Below, in pieces: positions 28,650 to 35,055 of a stretch of DNA of 37,030 nt. Positions within the stretch are counted from its first letter, which is position 1; each line of letters starts with the position of its first letter. Location: IMG/VR virus record IMGVR_UViG_3300024353_000004, positions 1 through 37,030 of that record; one strand, written 5' to 3'. The stretch comes from a virus. The position numbers were made by a program, and so were the translations under genes. Below the pieces are notes generated by a model. It saw nothing but the letters and a program-made list of their open reading frames with translations, was not told where the DNA came from and ran no database searches.

Positions 28650-28933
28650 TGAAAACTGAAAATAGAAAACCAATGGCAACACGCGGCCATGACGACGGCG
28701 GCGGGACGGGCCTGCTTATTGGCACTGCGCAGGCGTTTTTTATTTACTCGGGAGTGGCGCTGATTTTTTCGGCGGTAATCACCGAGGTGGTGATCTGGCG
28801 CATGGGCGATGGTCTCGCTGATCAGTGGTGGGCGCTGCTGCACGCCATGGCACTTTTGGGTGTGCTGGCCGGTGCCATATGCCTTATCTGGGCGGGCGAG
28901 TACGATAAGGGTGATCATGATGAGCGCTCTTGA
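28646..28933 (+). CDS. Two-helix membrane protein (95 aa)
   Basis: After a short charged N-terminus it has two membrane segments (GLLIGTAQAFFIYSGVALIF region at about 22-46 and LLHAMALLGVLAGAICLIW at about 63-82), ending DKGDHDERS. Early membrane proteins may affect host envelope or exclusion; nothing specific is seen. Confidence 0.55.
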   Translation: MMKTENRKPMATRGHDDGGGTGLLIGTAQAFFIYSGVALIFSAVITEVVIWRMGDGLADQWWALLHAMALLGVLAGAICLIWAGEYDKGDHDERS

Positions 28934-29246
28934 TAACCTGATCGAGGAGGCGCGAGGGATCACGATTGATGATCTGATTGAGGATGCGCGAGGCAGAGGC
29001 GTGCGTGACATTGACGATCTGCCCGTGTATCAGCAAAGGCGCATGCTTGCCTTGACTGTCCCCATCCTTGATGAATCGAGCGTCCTTGACGGGGTCGATC
29101 TCCTGACCTTAGTCGCTGATGCCATGATGGCGGGGATGATTGACGTGGCCGTGAAGCGGCACTCGGAAATTTCCTGGGCCGTCTATACCGCATATCGGGA
29201 TGCTGCGACACGATACATAAATAGGGAGCTTAACAATGGCAAATGA
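28917..29246 (+). CDS. Acidic helical protein (109 aa)
   Basis: I start at ATG 28917 (MMSALDNLIEEARG), with AAGG 6 nt before it; the longer frame to 28809 is a shadow of the membrane gene. It contains a near repeat EEARGITIDDLIEDARGRGVR and the helical end SWAVYTAYRDAATRYINREL. Ends overlapping the next start. Function unknown. Confidence 0.55.
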   Translation: MMSALDNLIEEARGITIDDLIEDARGRGVRDIDDLPVYQQRRMLALTVPILDESSVLDGVDLLTLVADAMMAGMIDVAVKRHSEISWAVYTAYRDAATRYINRELNNGK

Positions 29247-30198
29247 TCTGCTTCCGATTGAATCCGTTAATGCTATCGAGTTATTTTCGTCGCCCATTAA
29301 TATGCAGGTGATGCTAGACAAAATTACGGAGATGGCCGGATCTCTATCTCCAGATACATCTACCGCCGCCGGACGAAAGGAGATAGCGTCCATGGCCTAC
29401 GCCGTGGCTAGGTCGAAAACGACCATCGACGACGCCGGGAAAACCCTCGTTGCCGAGTGGAAGAAACGATCTGGAGAGGTCGACGCAGGTCGCAAACAGG
29501 CCCGTGATTACCTGGATGAATTGCGCGACAAAACGCGCCTACCGCTGACGGAATGGGAGCAAGCGGAGGAGGCCAAGCGACAGGCTGAAATTGACGCCGA
29601 AGCGGCGCGCGTCGCTGAAATCGAAGCCGCCAGAATCGCCGAGATAGAGCGCCGCGAGGCGGCCATAAGGGAGGCGGAGGAGCGCATAGCAGAGGCCGAG
29701 AGAGTGGAGCGGGCAAGGGTCGAGGCCATAGAGGCCGCCAGAGTCCAGCAGGAACGCGACGAGGCGATCAGGGCCAAAGCGCGGGCCGATGCAGAGAAAG
29801 CCGCAGCCGAGGCCATTGAAGCCGCCCGCATGGCCGAGGCGCGTGCTATAGCGCGCGCGGCTGCGGCGGAAGAAGAAGCGCTTGCCGAGGCCGCGCGCAT
29901 TGCCAGGGCGCGCGAAGATGCCATTGAGTCGGCCAGGGTGAGCCAAGAGCGTGCCGTGCGTGAGGCGGAACAGCGGGAGCGCGACAGAGCGGCGGCGGAA
30001 TTGGCCGAGCAAGAAAAAGCGCGGCTACGCATGCTCGCAGAAGAGGCCGAGCGTGCGGCTGATATTGAGCACAGGCGGATAGTGAATCGCCAGATATTGA
30101 CCGCCATGGAGGCGCTGGATGTCCCTACGACGTGCGCTAAGCTCGTTATTTCTCTGATCGCATCTGGCAAAATCAAGAACGTATCAATCAATTATTGA
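29236..30198 (+). CDS. Long coiled-coil protein next to ERF (320 aa)
   Basis: The first 90 residues (IEALxxx-like ESVNAIELFSSPINMQ, then RKEIASMAYAVARSKTTIDD) resemble the N-terminal domain of phage proteins paired with recombinases. Residues about 105-285 form an almost unbroken Ala/Glu/Arg coiled coil. A short C-terminal globular piece has ILTAMEALDVPTTCAKLVI. Likely a structural or accessory factor for the annealase; inferred from position. Confidence 0.65.
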   Translation: MANDLLPIESVNAIELFSSPINMQVMLDKITEMAGSLSPDTSTAAGRKEIASMAYAVARSKTTIDDAGKTLVAEWKKRSGEVDAGRKQARDYLDELRDKTRLPLTEWEQAEEAKRQAEIDAEAARVAEIEAARIAEIERREAAIREAEERIAEAERVERARVEAIEAARVQQERDEAIRAKARADAEKAAAEAIEAARMAEARAIARAAAAEEEALAEAARIARAREDAIESARVSQERAVREAEQRERDRAAAELAEQEKARLRMLAEEAERAADIEHRRIVNRQILTAMEALDVPTTCAKLVISLIASGKIKNVSINY

Positions 30199-30208
30199 GG
30201 GGCAGGAG

Positions 30209-30823
30209 ATGAAAGTTTATCAGGCGATATCGGCGGTACAGAAGGGCTTATCTTCTGTGGGAATTGCAAAAGAGCGCGTAACGCAGGCGCAGGGCCGCTA
30301 TAAGTATCGCGGCATTGATGATGTTTACGCGGCGCTCTCTACGCTATTGCCTGAGCATGGCCTGTGCATTCTTCCGCGTATGATCGAAAAGACCACAGCG
30401 GAGCGCACAGGCAGTGGAGGCGGGGCGGTTTTCTATACCACGATAAAGGTAGACTTTGATCTTGTTTCGACGGAGGATGGAAGCGTGCATACGGTGAGCG
30501 CCTACGGCGAGGCCATGGACAGCGGCGATAAGAGCTGCGGGAAGGCCATGTCATACGCTTACAAGTCGATGGCCTTCATGGTGTTTTCGATCCCGATTGA
30601 TGGTCAAGATAATGATCCAGATCAGCACGGGCATACCGTGCAGCCGGTCGACAATGGGTTGCCGTGGCTCGATATCTCAATGGAAACCGCATGGAAAAAC
30701 GCCAAAATAGCATACAAGCGTGATAATAATTTTGATGCTATTTTGAAAAGGTTCAGGGTATCGAGCGCGATGATGAACCAGATCAAAAAAGAAGTTCTAG
30801 AAGATGAATTTAGCGAGGCATAA
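30209..30823 (+). CDS. erf: ERF-family single-strand annealing recombinase (204 aa)
   Basis: The family core is clear: GRYKYRGIDDVYAALSTLLP followed by HGLCILPRM, and GEAMDSGDKSCGKAMSYAYK with SMAFMVFSIPID. ERF proteins anneal complementary single strands during phage recombination and circularisation. GGGGCAGGAG precedes the ATG. Flanked by the coiled-coil protein and, after an inserted HNH gene, an exonuclease. Confidence 0.88.
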   Translation: MKVYQAISAVQKGLSSVGIAKERVTQAQGRYKYRGIDDVYAALSTLLPEHGLCILPRMIEKTTAERTGSGGGAVFYTTIKVDFDLVSTEDGSVHTVSAYGEAMDSGDKSCGKAMSYAYKSMAFMVFSIPIDGQDNDPDQHGHTVQPVDNGLPWLDISMETAWKNAKIAYKRDNNFDAILKRFRVSSAMMNQIKKEVLEDEFSEA

Positions 30824-30825
30824 TA

Positions 30826-31329
30826 ATGACTATACTTACATGTAAGGTAGATGGATGCGGGTCTCCAAAGGATGGGGCGCATCCTACCTGTGGCAAACAC
30901 AGAAGACGAATGAGGCTTTACGGCGATTATTCGGAGACCAAAAACAACAAGCCCGGCGAAGGATTCATGGTGCGTGGTTATCATGCCGCACAGATAGACG
31001 GCAAAAAGAAATTCACTCATGTGAGAATTGCCGAAGCAGCGTTAGGTCGTGAATTGCCAGAAGGCGCTGTTGTCCATCACGCTAACGGCATCCGTGACGA
31101 CAACAGGAATGCCAATCTTGTTATCTGCCCGGACAAAAAATACCATAATCTTCTTCATGCGAGAATCCGCGCCCTGGAAGCGTCAGGCGACCCGTCAAAG
31201 CGCAAATGTAGACGCTGCGCCACGTATGACAGTGTTGAAAATTTGAATTTATCTGGAGCGGGATACTGGCATAAATCGCACAAACGAAACCCCGGTAAGT
31301 GCATAATTCAAAAGGTGAATATTTTATGA
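30826..31329 (+). CDS. HNH homing-type endonuclease (167 aa)
   Basis: An N-terminal zinc site (CKVDGCGSPKDGAHPTCGKH) is followed by a GYHAAQIDGKKKFTHVRIAE strand pair. The HNH core is GAVVHHANGIRDDNRNANL with VICPDKKYHNLLH, as in phage homing enzymes. A second CxxC lies in KRKCRRCATYDS. It sits two bases after erf and overlaps the exonuclease start (ATGA), so it has inserted cleanly between two recombination genes. Confidence 0.85.
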   Translation: MTILTCKVDGCGSPKDGAHPTCGKHRRRMRLYGDYSETKNNKPGEGFMVRGYHAAQIDGKKKFTHVRIAEAALGRELPEGAVVHHANGIRDDNRNANLVICPDKKYHNLLHARIRALEASGDPSKRKCRRCATYDSVENLNLSGAGYWHKSHKRNPGKCIIQKVNIL

Positions 31330-32036
31330 TTGTATACCTAGATTTGGAGACTTTGCCCACGAATGACCCGGTGCTAATAGAAAGATTAGGCGCATTGATC
31401 AAGGCTCCTGCTACACATAAAAAACAGGAGACCATTGACAAATGGCACGAAGAGAACGGAGCGGATGCCCTCGCAAAAATCGTAGCAGAGACCAGCTTTT
31501 CAGGGCTTTATGGCCGCATCGCCTGCCTTGCGTGGATGGTCGATGACGAGGAGGTTTTGGCGACCGATGCAGCAGACACCGAGGCGCAGGCAATCAGAAA
31601 GTTTTATGACTTCATCCAGGATTATTCTCGGTTTGGGAATTCTGCTCTGACATTCTGCGGCCATGATATCGCCAGATTTGATTTGCCATTTTTGAAGCAC
31701 CGCAGCATCATTCTCGGCATCAAGCCGCCACCGGCCATCTACAAGGCCATGCACGCCAAGCCATGGGATAGCTGCATTGCAGACACTAAAGTAATGTGGA
31801 CAGCCGACCAGTGGGGGCACGGGAGTATGGACAAATTGTGCTATGCGCTCGGCATCCCGGGCAAGGGCGATTTTGACGGATCGATGGTTGCGGAGACGTG
31901 GCCGCGAGACCCCGCGAAAGTTATCGAGTATTGCAAGGATGATGTTCGTCGGACTCGTAAAATATACAAGAGACTCACATTTTCGGAGACGAAGCACGGC
32001 AACGGCACTCTGTTAGGCGCAGAACTGGAGATATGA
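31326..32036 (+). CDS. DEDDy 3'-5' exonuclease, PolB-exonuclease-like (236 aa)
   Basis: Start ATG 31326 overlaps the HNH stop. MIVYLDLETLPTND gives D6 and E8. TFCGHDIARFDLPFLKHRS provides the second Asp region. VIEYCKDDVRRTRKIYKRL gives the Y...D of the DEDDy set. This matches phage 3'-5' exonucleases related to PolB proofreading domains, used with ERF-type annealases. The last codons run toward the edge of the cassette cluster, so the C-terminus may have been altered by the insertion. Confidence 0.8.
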   Translation: MIVYLDLETLPTNDPVLIERLGALIKAPATHKKQETIDKWHEENGADALAKIVAETSFSGLYGRIACLAWMVDDEEVLATDAADTEAQAIRKFYDFIQDYSRFGNSALTFCGHDIARFDLPFLKHRSIILGIKPPPAIYKAMHAKPWDSCIADTKVMWTADQWGHGSMDKLCYALGIPGKGDFDGSMVAETWPRDPAKVIEYCKDDVRRTRKIYKRLTFSETKHGNGTLLGAELEI

Positions 32037-32038
32037 AG

Positions 32039-32329
32039 ATGGAGAACGCACAAACCGAAAACAGCGCCGCTGGCGGGGCGTCCGAGTTGACTGACGTGTT
32101 AGAGCGCATGCGTGCCAGGGCAGATAACGCCTATTGCGACTACATCGGACAACTGCGGCGCGATGAGTGCTTGGGCTGGGAAATTAAGGTTGCGCGCGGC
32201 AAGTTTGGCGAGGCCGAGATGAAGGCGCACTGCGCGGCGGCTGAAAAGCTCGGGCGTCACCGGGCACTGCATGAGGCGGCGAACATGCTGGCCGAGGTGT
32301 TGCGCTCTAACGTAAAGTTAACCGGCTAG
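32039..32329 (+). CDS. Cassette R1 protein, read from the preceding half-attC (96 aa)
   Basis: GGAG stands 8 nt before ATG 32039. The first 23 residues (MENAQTENSAAGG...) are translated half-attC. The cassette proper starts at 32099 (TTAGAG), and ATG 32108 in the same frame would give MRARADNAYCDYIGQLRRDE... (73 aa) but lacks a ribosome site. The body is a small helical protein with KAHCAAAEKLGRHRALHEAA. The longer form would be an accidental fusion made by the insertion. Function unknown. Confidence 0.55.
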   Translation: MENAQTENSAAGGASELTDVLERMRARADNAYCDYIGQLRRDECLGWEIKVARGKFGEAEMKAHCAAAEKLGRHRALHEAANMLAEVLRSNVKLTG

Positions 32330-32371
32330 GCGGGATTTATCGCCTAGTCCGAGTTGAACGCCGGGTTGGGC
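32305..32371 (+). repeat. attC site R1 (67 bp)
   Basis: R'' CTCTAAC, spacer GTAAA, L'' GTTAAC, inner stem CTAGGCG / CGCCTAG, L' GTTGAAC with the extra-helical G, spacer GCCGG, R' GTTGGGC. Its R'' is the exact complement of GTTAGAG at 32098, the start of cassette R1. Confidence 0.87.
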
Positions 32372-32386
32372 AACGAAAGGATGAAA

Positions 32387-32626
32387 ATGGATATTATTGA
32401 ACGGCTACTCGACGATGCACTACACCATGATGATATGGCAACTCAATGCGATTGCGCGCCTGAGCACACAGTAAACTACGACCATGCTGTAAATGCAAGA
32501 GAGGCTGCAAAAGAAATTGAGAAACTTCGCAAAACTCTTAATCAGGTATTAGTTGACGCGAAATCTCAGGATGTTTTGTTCGAATGGTGGGGAGCAATAG
32601 AATTTTCCCTGACGCCCAACGCATAG
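32387..32626 (+). CDS. Cassette R2 protein (79 aa)
   Basis: I start at ATG 32387, with AAGG 6 nt upstream (32377-32380). The product begins MDIIERLLDDALHHDDMATQ, has CDCAPEHTVNYDHAVNAREA and ends in the attC (LTPNA, stop TAG within the R'' spacer), a common cassette trait. A small acidic helical protein of unknown function. Confidence 0.65.
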   Translation: MDIIERLLDDALHHDDMATQCDCAPEHTVNYDHAVNAREAAKEIEKLRKTLNQVLVDAKSQDVLFEWWGAIEFSLTPNA

Positions 32627-32678
32627 TTGTGGGGCCGCGCGGCTTTTTGCGCGGTCCCGCACGAACGCCGGGTTATAC
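32614..32678 (+). repeat. attC site R2 (65 bp)
   Basis: R'' GCCCAAC, spacer GCATA, L'' GTTGTG, inner stem GGGCCGCGC / GCGCGGTCC, L' CACGAAC with the extra-helical G, spacer GCCGG, R' GTTATAC. R'' exactly complements the TTGGGC that starts cassette R2. Confidence 0.87.
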
Positions 32679-32938
32679 GTCTTTTCCACGCGACCACGCA
32701 AAAAAAGGCCAAACAGTACCGCCAGACCGGGGCTATAAAAAGCCCTGTGCGCGGCTTTACAACGATGACCGGGGCGATGGCTTGGGCGATGAAAGTTGGG
32801 CGCACGGTCATCATCGAATTTGAGGCTGGTAACGCCCATAAGCTACCAGACCACCACAATGATTTTGGAGAGGCGTGGTGGAACGACGGGGACGTGACAG
32901 ACTGGCGCTGCGCGTTTTCAGCGAACGGAGACGCATAA
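32627..32938 (+). CDS. Cassette R3 protein, start codon uncertain (up to 103 aa)
   Basis: The cassette gene itself starts at or before VIRLFHATTQKKAKQYRQTG and goes on PVRGFTTMTGAMAWAMKVGR, then HKLPDHHNDFGEAWWNDGDV, ending inside attC R3. The shape (HATT..KA..Y..TG.I, then A..WA...GR.V) recalls small ADP-ribosyltransferase-like proteins, a weak guess. No ATG precedes the conserved part within the cassette; the only in-frame start upstream is TTG 32627 inside attC R2. So the gene may be read from a rare start or may have lost its own. Confidence 0.5.
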   Translation: MWGRAAFCAVPHERRVIRLFHATTQKKAKQYRQTGAIKSPVRGFTTMTGAMAWAMKVGRTVIIEFEAGNAHKLPDHHNDFGEAWWNDGDVTDWRCAFSANGDA

Positions 32939-32995
32939 CGCTGGCGTAACCGGCGCTGAGCTTGCGAAGCGTCCGCGTTGACGCAAATGTTAGAC
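32933..32995 (+). repeat. attC site R3 (63 bp)
   Basis: R'' GCATAAC, spacer GCTGG, L'' CGTAAC, inner CGGCGC / GCGTCCG, L' GTTGACG with the extra-helical G, spacer CAAAT, R' GTTAGAC. One mismatch to the cassette start TTATAC. Confidence 0.83.
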
Positions 32996-33006
32996 ATGGA
33001 GCGACG

Positions 33007-33357
33007 ATGAAAGTAAAAGACTGGCACGAACCGAAAGAACAAATGTGCAACCTCGGACGCCACAGCTGGAGCGTACCGCGCCTGTTTGAGCTTGCGCGAG
33101 AACTGCCGGTGATGGACGTTCCGCTCAACCACCTGAGCCTCTACTACACCTACGAAAAGCTCACGCTGCGCGAGATGGTTACTCACATGAAAGCCGTGAA
33201 CGCTGCCGACCTCGAAAAGCCGATCATCTTGGACGAGGATGGCGAATTGATGGACGGCAGGCACCGGCTGATGAAGGCTCTGCTTACCGGAGCAGAAACG
33301 ATCAAGGCGGTACGGTTTGACGATAACCCATCGCCGTGCCAAGTGAGAGATGCCTAA
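33007..33357 (+). CDS. Cassette R4: small ParB-like fold protein (116 aa)
   Basis: GGAG 5 nt before ATG 33007. MKVKDWHEPKEQMCNLGRHS, LFELARELPVMDVPLNHLSL, then PIILDEDGELMDGRHRLMKA, in which DGRHR is the ParB/Srx nucleotide-binding signature also found in the phage's own ParB-like gene (ADGFHR). It ends just before R''. The fold would bind a nucleotide or act in regulation; partner unknown. Confidence 0.68.
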   Translation: MKVKDWHEPKEQMCNLGRHSWSVPRLFELARELPVMDVPLNHLSLYYTYEKLTLREMVTHMKAVNAADLEKPIILDEDGELMDGRHRLMKALLTGAETIKAVRFDDNPSPCQVRDA

Positions 33358-33408
33358 CGACCCGAATTAAGCGGCGGCGTAGCCGTCCGCTTGGATGACG
33401 TGTTAGGC
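33352..33408 (+). repeat. attC site R4 (57 bp)
   Basis: R'' GCCTAAC, spacer, L'' ATTAAGCGG, inner stem CGGC / GCCG around GTA, L' CCGCTTGGAT with the extra-helical G, spacer, R' GTTAGGC. This is close to the classic 59-base-element form of mobile-integron cassettes. Confidence 0.87.
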
Positions 33409-33418
33409 GGCACCCCAC

Positions 33419-33604
33419 ATGGATACGAAAATGCACAACGACGAAGTAGAAAAGTTTGAGGCGTGGTTTGAACAACGCAAAAAGGAATCTTGGGCGGCGG
33501 CGCTGTTGCCCGGAGAAAATAAGCCATGCCCACAGAACTGGAGCGCAGCATACAAGCCGTATTTCCGTGAAGCATGGCTTGCACGGGCGAATCTTGCCAC
33601 CTAA
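33419..33604 (+). CDS. Cassette R5 protein (61 aa)
   Basis: MDTKMHNDEVEKFEAWFEQR followed by WAAALLPGENKPCPQNWSAA and YFREAWLARANLAT, stopping in the R'' box. ATG 33431 is a possible alternative start. A small protein with several Trp; such short proteins with FEAWF...AWLARA are frequent in cassettes and phages. Function unknown. Confidence 0.6.
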   Translation: MDTKMHNDEVEKFEAWFEQRKKESWAAALLPGENKPCPQNWSAAYKPYFREAWLARANLAT

Positions 33605-33682
33605 CGGCGTTGAGCTAAGGGGCGAACCGCGCAGCGGTGAGTCCAGCGAATGAAAGGAGCGACCTTGAGCGAATTGTTAGCC
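33599..33682 (+). repeat. attC site R5 (84 bp)
   Basis: R'' ACCTAAC, spacer, L'' GCTAAGG, a longer loop region, L' CCTTGAGC with the extra-helical G, spacer GAATT, R' GTTAGCC. One mismatch to the cassette start TTAGGC. Confidence 0.78.
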
Positions 33683-33853
33683 ATGAAGCCAACGTGTAGG
33701 AACTGCGAAGCCGTATTGGAAATTGATGAGATTCATTACTACGACCACGGTGATGGAACCGCAACCTGCAACAATTGCGAAGCCGATTGGCTGGCAGCGA
33801 TAAACGCTTGGCGGAGTGGTCGCGGCGGTGATGAGCCACCTCTGCCACCGTAA
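33683..33853 (+). CDS. Cassette R6: small zinc-finger-like protein (56 aa)
   Basis: ATG 33683 comes straight after the R' box (GTTAGCC ATG). MKPTCRNCEAVLEIDEIHYY, then GTATCNNCEADWLAAINAWR with two CxxC pairs, a compact zinc-ribbon layout. It stops 1 nt before R'' GGCTAAC. The remaining attC is missing. Confidence 0.65.
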   Translation: MKPTCRNCEAVLEIDEIHYYDHGDGTATCNNCEADWLAAINAWRSGRGGDEPPLPP

Positions 33854-33854
33854 T

Positions 33855-33904
33855 GGCTAACTACTAATATACACCAATAAAATACCTAAAATTTTAGCAG
33901 ACAC
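33855..33904 (+). other. R'' box of a truncated attC and joining sequence
   Basis: GGCTAAC (33855-33861) exactly complements the start of cassette R6, but no L', R' or stem follows. The next bases include TATACACCAA at 33868-33877, the same word found at the same distance after the last R'' of cluster L. A palindrome CTAAAATTTTAG (33886-33897) precedes the next gene. Confidence 0.6.
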
Positions 33905-34369
33905 ATGGCGGCCAAAAAAGAATTGTATTTGATGCGCGTGACAAAGGGCGCTCTTGAGCCAGCAGACGGGTATACAAGATCCCTGCTGCGGGCGAAGGGA
34001 TACAAAAAAGGTGACTCGGTATTTGTCAGCATCACCAAGCCACGCAACCCCGGATACCATAGGCTGGCTCATTCTCTAGGCGCCATTATCGCCGAAAACG
34101 TGGACGCATTCGCAGGGCTGGACGCGCACGCCGTCCTTAAGCGGTTACAGCTAGAGGGTAATATTGAGTGTGACGAGATTGCGTTGATCTTCCCAGGCCT
34201 TGGGCCGTGCGCGTACCGTGTGCCTAAGAGCTTGAGCTTTGCGAGCATGGGGCAGGATCAATTCGAGGCGTGCTATCTTGCGATGTGTCGGCATGTGTCG
34301 TGTCAATATTGGCCGTTGCTGAGCGCGGACGAGGTTGCAGAGATGGCGGAGGTTATGGCTAACGAGTGA
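33905..34369 (+). CDS. DUF1367-like phage protein (154 aa)
   Basis: MAAKKELYLMRVTKGALEPA with DGYTRSLLRAKGYKKGDSVF, then SITKPRNPGYHRLAHSLGAI, the RNPxxHR motif typical of DUF1367, and a C-terminal helical part. Usually near replication/late-switch genes in lambdoid-like phages. Role unknown. Last rightward gene; it meets the leftward lysis operon head to head at its 3' end. Confidence 0.6.
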   Translation: MAAKKELYLMRVTKGALEPADGYTRSLLRAKGYKKGDSVFVSITKPRNPGYHRLAHSLGAIIAENVDAFAGLDAHAVLKRLQLEGNIECDEIALIFPGLGPCAYRVPKSLSFASMGQDQFEACYLAMCRHVSCQYWPLLSADEVAEMAEVMANE

Positions 34370-34434
34370 TATCACCTGTCCTTATTTCGGAGGTGTTGAG
34401 TTTTAGCGAACGCCGTTTTGACGTGTGATATCAC
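34366..34434. repeat. Pair of identical 10-bp palindromes GTGATATCAC
   Basis: Copies at 34366-34375 and 34425-34434, 59 bp apart, at the point where the two transcription directions converge. The first includes the stop of the DUF1367-like gene; the second lies within the small gene on the other strand. They may be a protein-binding site or chance. Confidence 0.4.
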
Positions 34435-34542
34435 GATCCCCCTTAAATGCTCTGGTACTTTTTCAAGGGCGGCGACTCTCTCCGCCCTGTCTTTTATCAG
34501 GCAGATATCGGCTGCGTAATGGCGTGGCCTCATTTCGGCCAT
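34372..34542 (-). CDS. Small helical protein, paralogue of 26653 gene (56 aa)
   Basis: MAEMRPRHYAADICLIKDRAERVAALEKVPEHLR (positions shared with the 26653 protein: RPR-x-YA, ER, VPEHLR), ending HVKTAFAKTQHLRNKDR. I begin at ATG 34542; the ORF to 34575 lies inside the spanin gene. Last gene of the lysis operon. Function unknown. Confidence 0.5.
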   Translation of the reverse strand: MAEMRPRHYAADICLIKDRAERVAALEKVPEHLRGIVISHVKTAFAKTQHLRNKDR

Positions 34543-34823
34543 GCTGCATTCAGCTCCCGCACTTGGGCGGCACACTGGCCGTACTTTCCGAGTAGATCAA
34601 TTGCCCACTCACCCCATGCGTCATAGTCTGGCGCGGGCTTATCGACTGGAGGGCACGGCGCTTTCAACCGGCTGTCCAGCACGGGCGGCGTTGGCCTCAT
34701 CAACTGCGGCGGAGAGGAGGCGCACCCGCTCATCATCAGGAGCGCAGCCAGCGACAAGAGGAGCCGATTTTGTAGCGCGGCCAAAATTCGTTTTGATAGT
34801 TTCAATTTTGCCTCCAAGTGCAT
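34530..34823 (-). CDS. Outer-membrane spanin subunit, Rz1-like lipoprotein (97 aa)
   Basis: Signal peptide LLLSLAALLMMSGC gives a lipobox with Cys34, then a Pro-rich segment (SSPPQLMRPTPPVLDS, APCPPVDKPAP), the signature of Rz1-type o-spanins. It overlaps the i-spanin gene in another frame, as in lambda Rz/Rz1. Fuses the outer and inner membranes at the end of lysis. Confidence 0.82.
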   Translation of the reverse strand: MHLEAKLKLSKRILAALQNRLLLSLAALLMMSGCASSPPQLMRPTPPVLDSRLKAPCPPVDKPAPDYDAWGEWAIDLLGKYGQCAAQVRELNAAWPK

Positions 34824-35055
34824 CTTGCGCAGATATCAGGCGCGTGGCGGCGTCATTGATGCGCCGGGTGGATATTGCCATATCCGCGAGTGTTGCAACT
34901 GCCTGAGCGGCCCGTGCGTCGGCTGCGGTGGCCTGCATGTCGCTGATCACGCGGTCTTTGATGAGTCCCTGAGCATACCATCCGGCCCCGGCCCCTGTAA
35001 TGGATCCGATCAGTAGTGCCGCCCCGATAGCCTGCGCATATGGCAAAGTTATCAA
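34639..35055 (-). CDS. Inner-membrane spanin subunit, Rz-like (138 aa)
   Basis: One N-terminal membrane segment (AIGAALLIGSITGAGAG, about residues 9-26) followed by a long periplasmic helix (ADARAAQAVATLADMAIS, NDAATRLISAQDALGG). The o-spanin gene overlaps its 3' half in another frame. Four-base overlap with the holin-like gene upstream. Confidence 0.78.
   Translation of the reverse strand: MITLPYAQAIGAALLIGSITGAGAGWYAQGLIKDRVISDMQATAADARAAQAVATLADMAISTRRINDAATRLISAQDALGGKIETIKTNFGRATKSAPLVAGCAPDDERVRLLSAAVDEANAARAGQPVESAVPSSR

Larger units (their letters stand above)
32078..33861 (+). mobile_element. Integron-type gene-cassette cluster R (plus strand, no integrase)
   Basis: Five complete attC sites divide the stretch into cassettes of 267, 307, 317, 413 and 274 bp plus a last, incomplete one, each with a single small gene in the same direction. 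Cassette starts and R'' boxes pair: TTAGAG/CTCTAAC, TTGGGC/GCCCAAC, TTATAC/GCATAAC, TTAGAC/GCCTAAC, TTAGGC/ACCTAAC and TTAGCC/GGCTAAC (three exact, three with one mismatch). The left edge is the 3' half of an attC (about 32078-32104); the right edge stops at an R'' box (33855-33861). No integron integrase gene was recognised. Confidence 0.87.

Noticed and set aside
29508-30191. Long minus-strand ORFs opposite the coiled-coil gene
   Set aside because: Ser/Ala/Arg-rich mirror readings of the repetitive Ala/Glu codons on the plus strand.
32012-32018. GTTAGGC near the end of the exonuclease gene as the left edge of the cassette cluster
   Set aside because: Cassette R1's R'' (CTCTAAC) matches GTTAGAG at 32098 exactly and not this box, and the box lies within coding sequence.
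32566-33342. 258-aa minus-strand ORF across the cassettes
   Set aside because: Opposite to all cassette genes and spans attC sites; a shadow reading.
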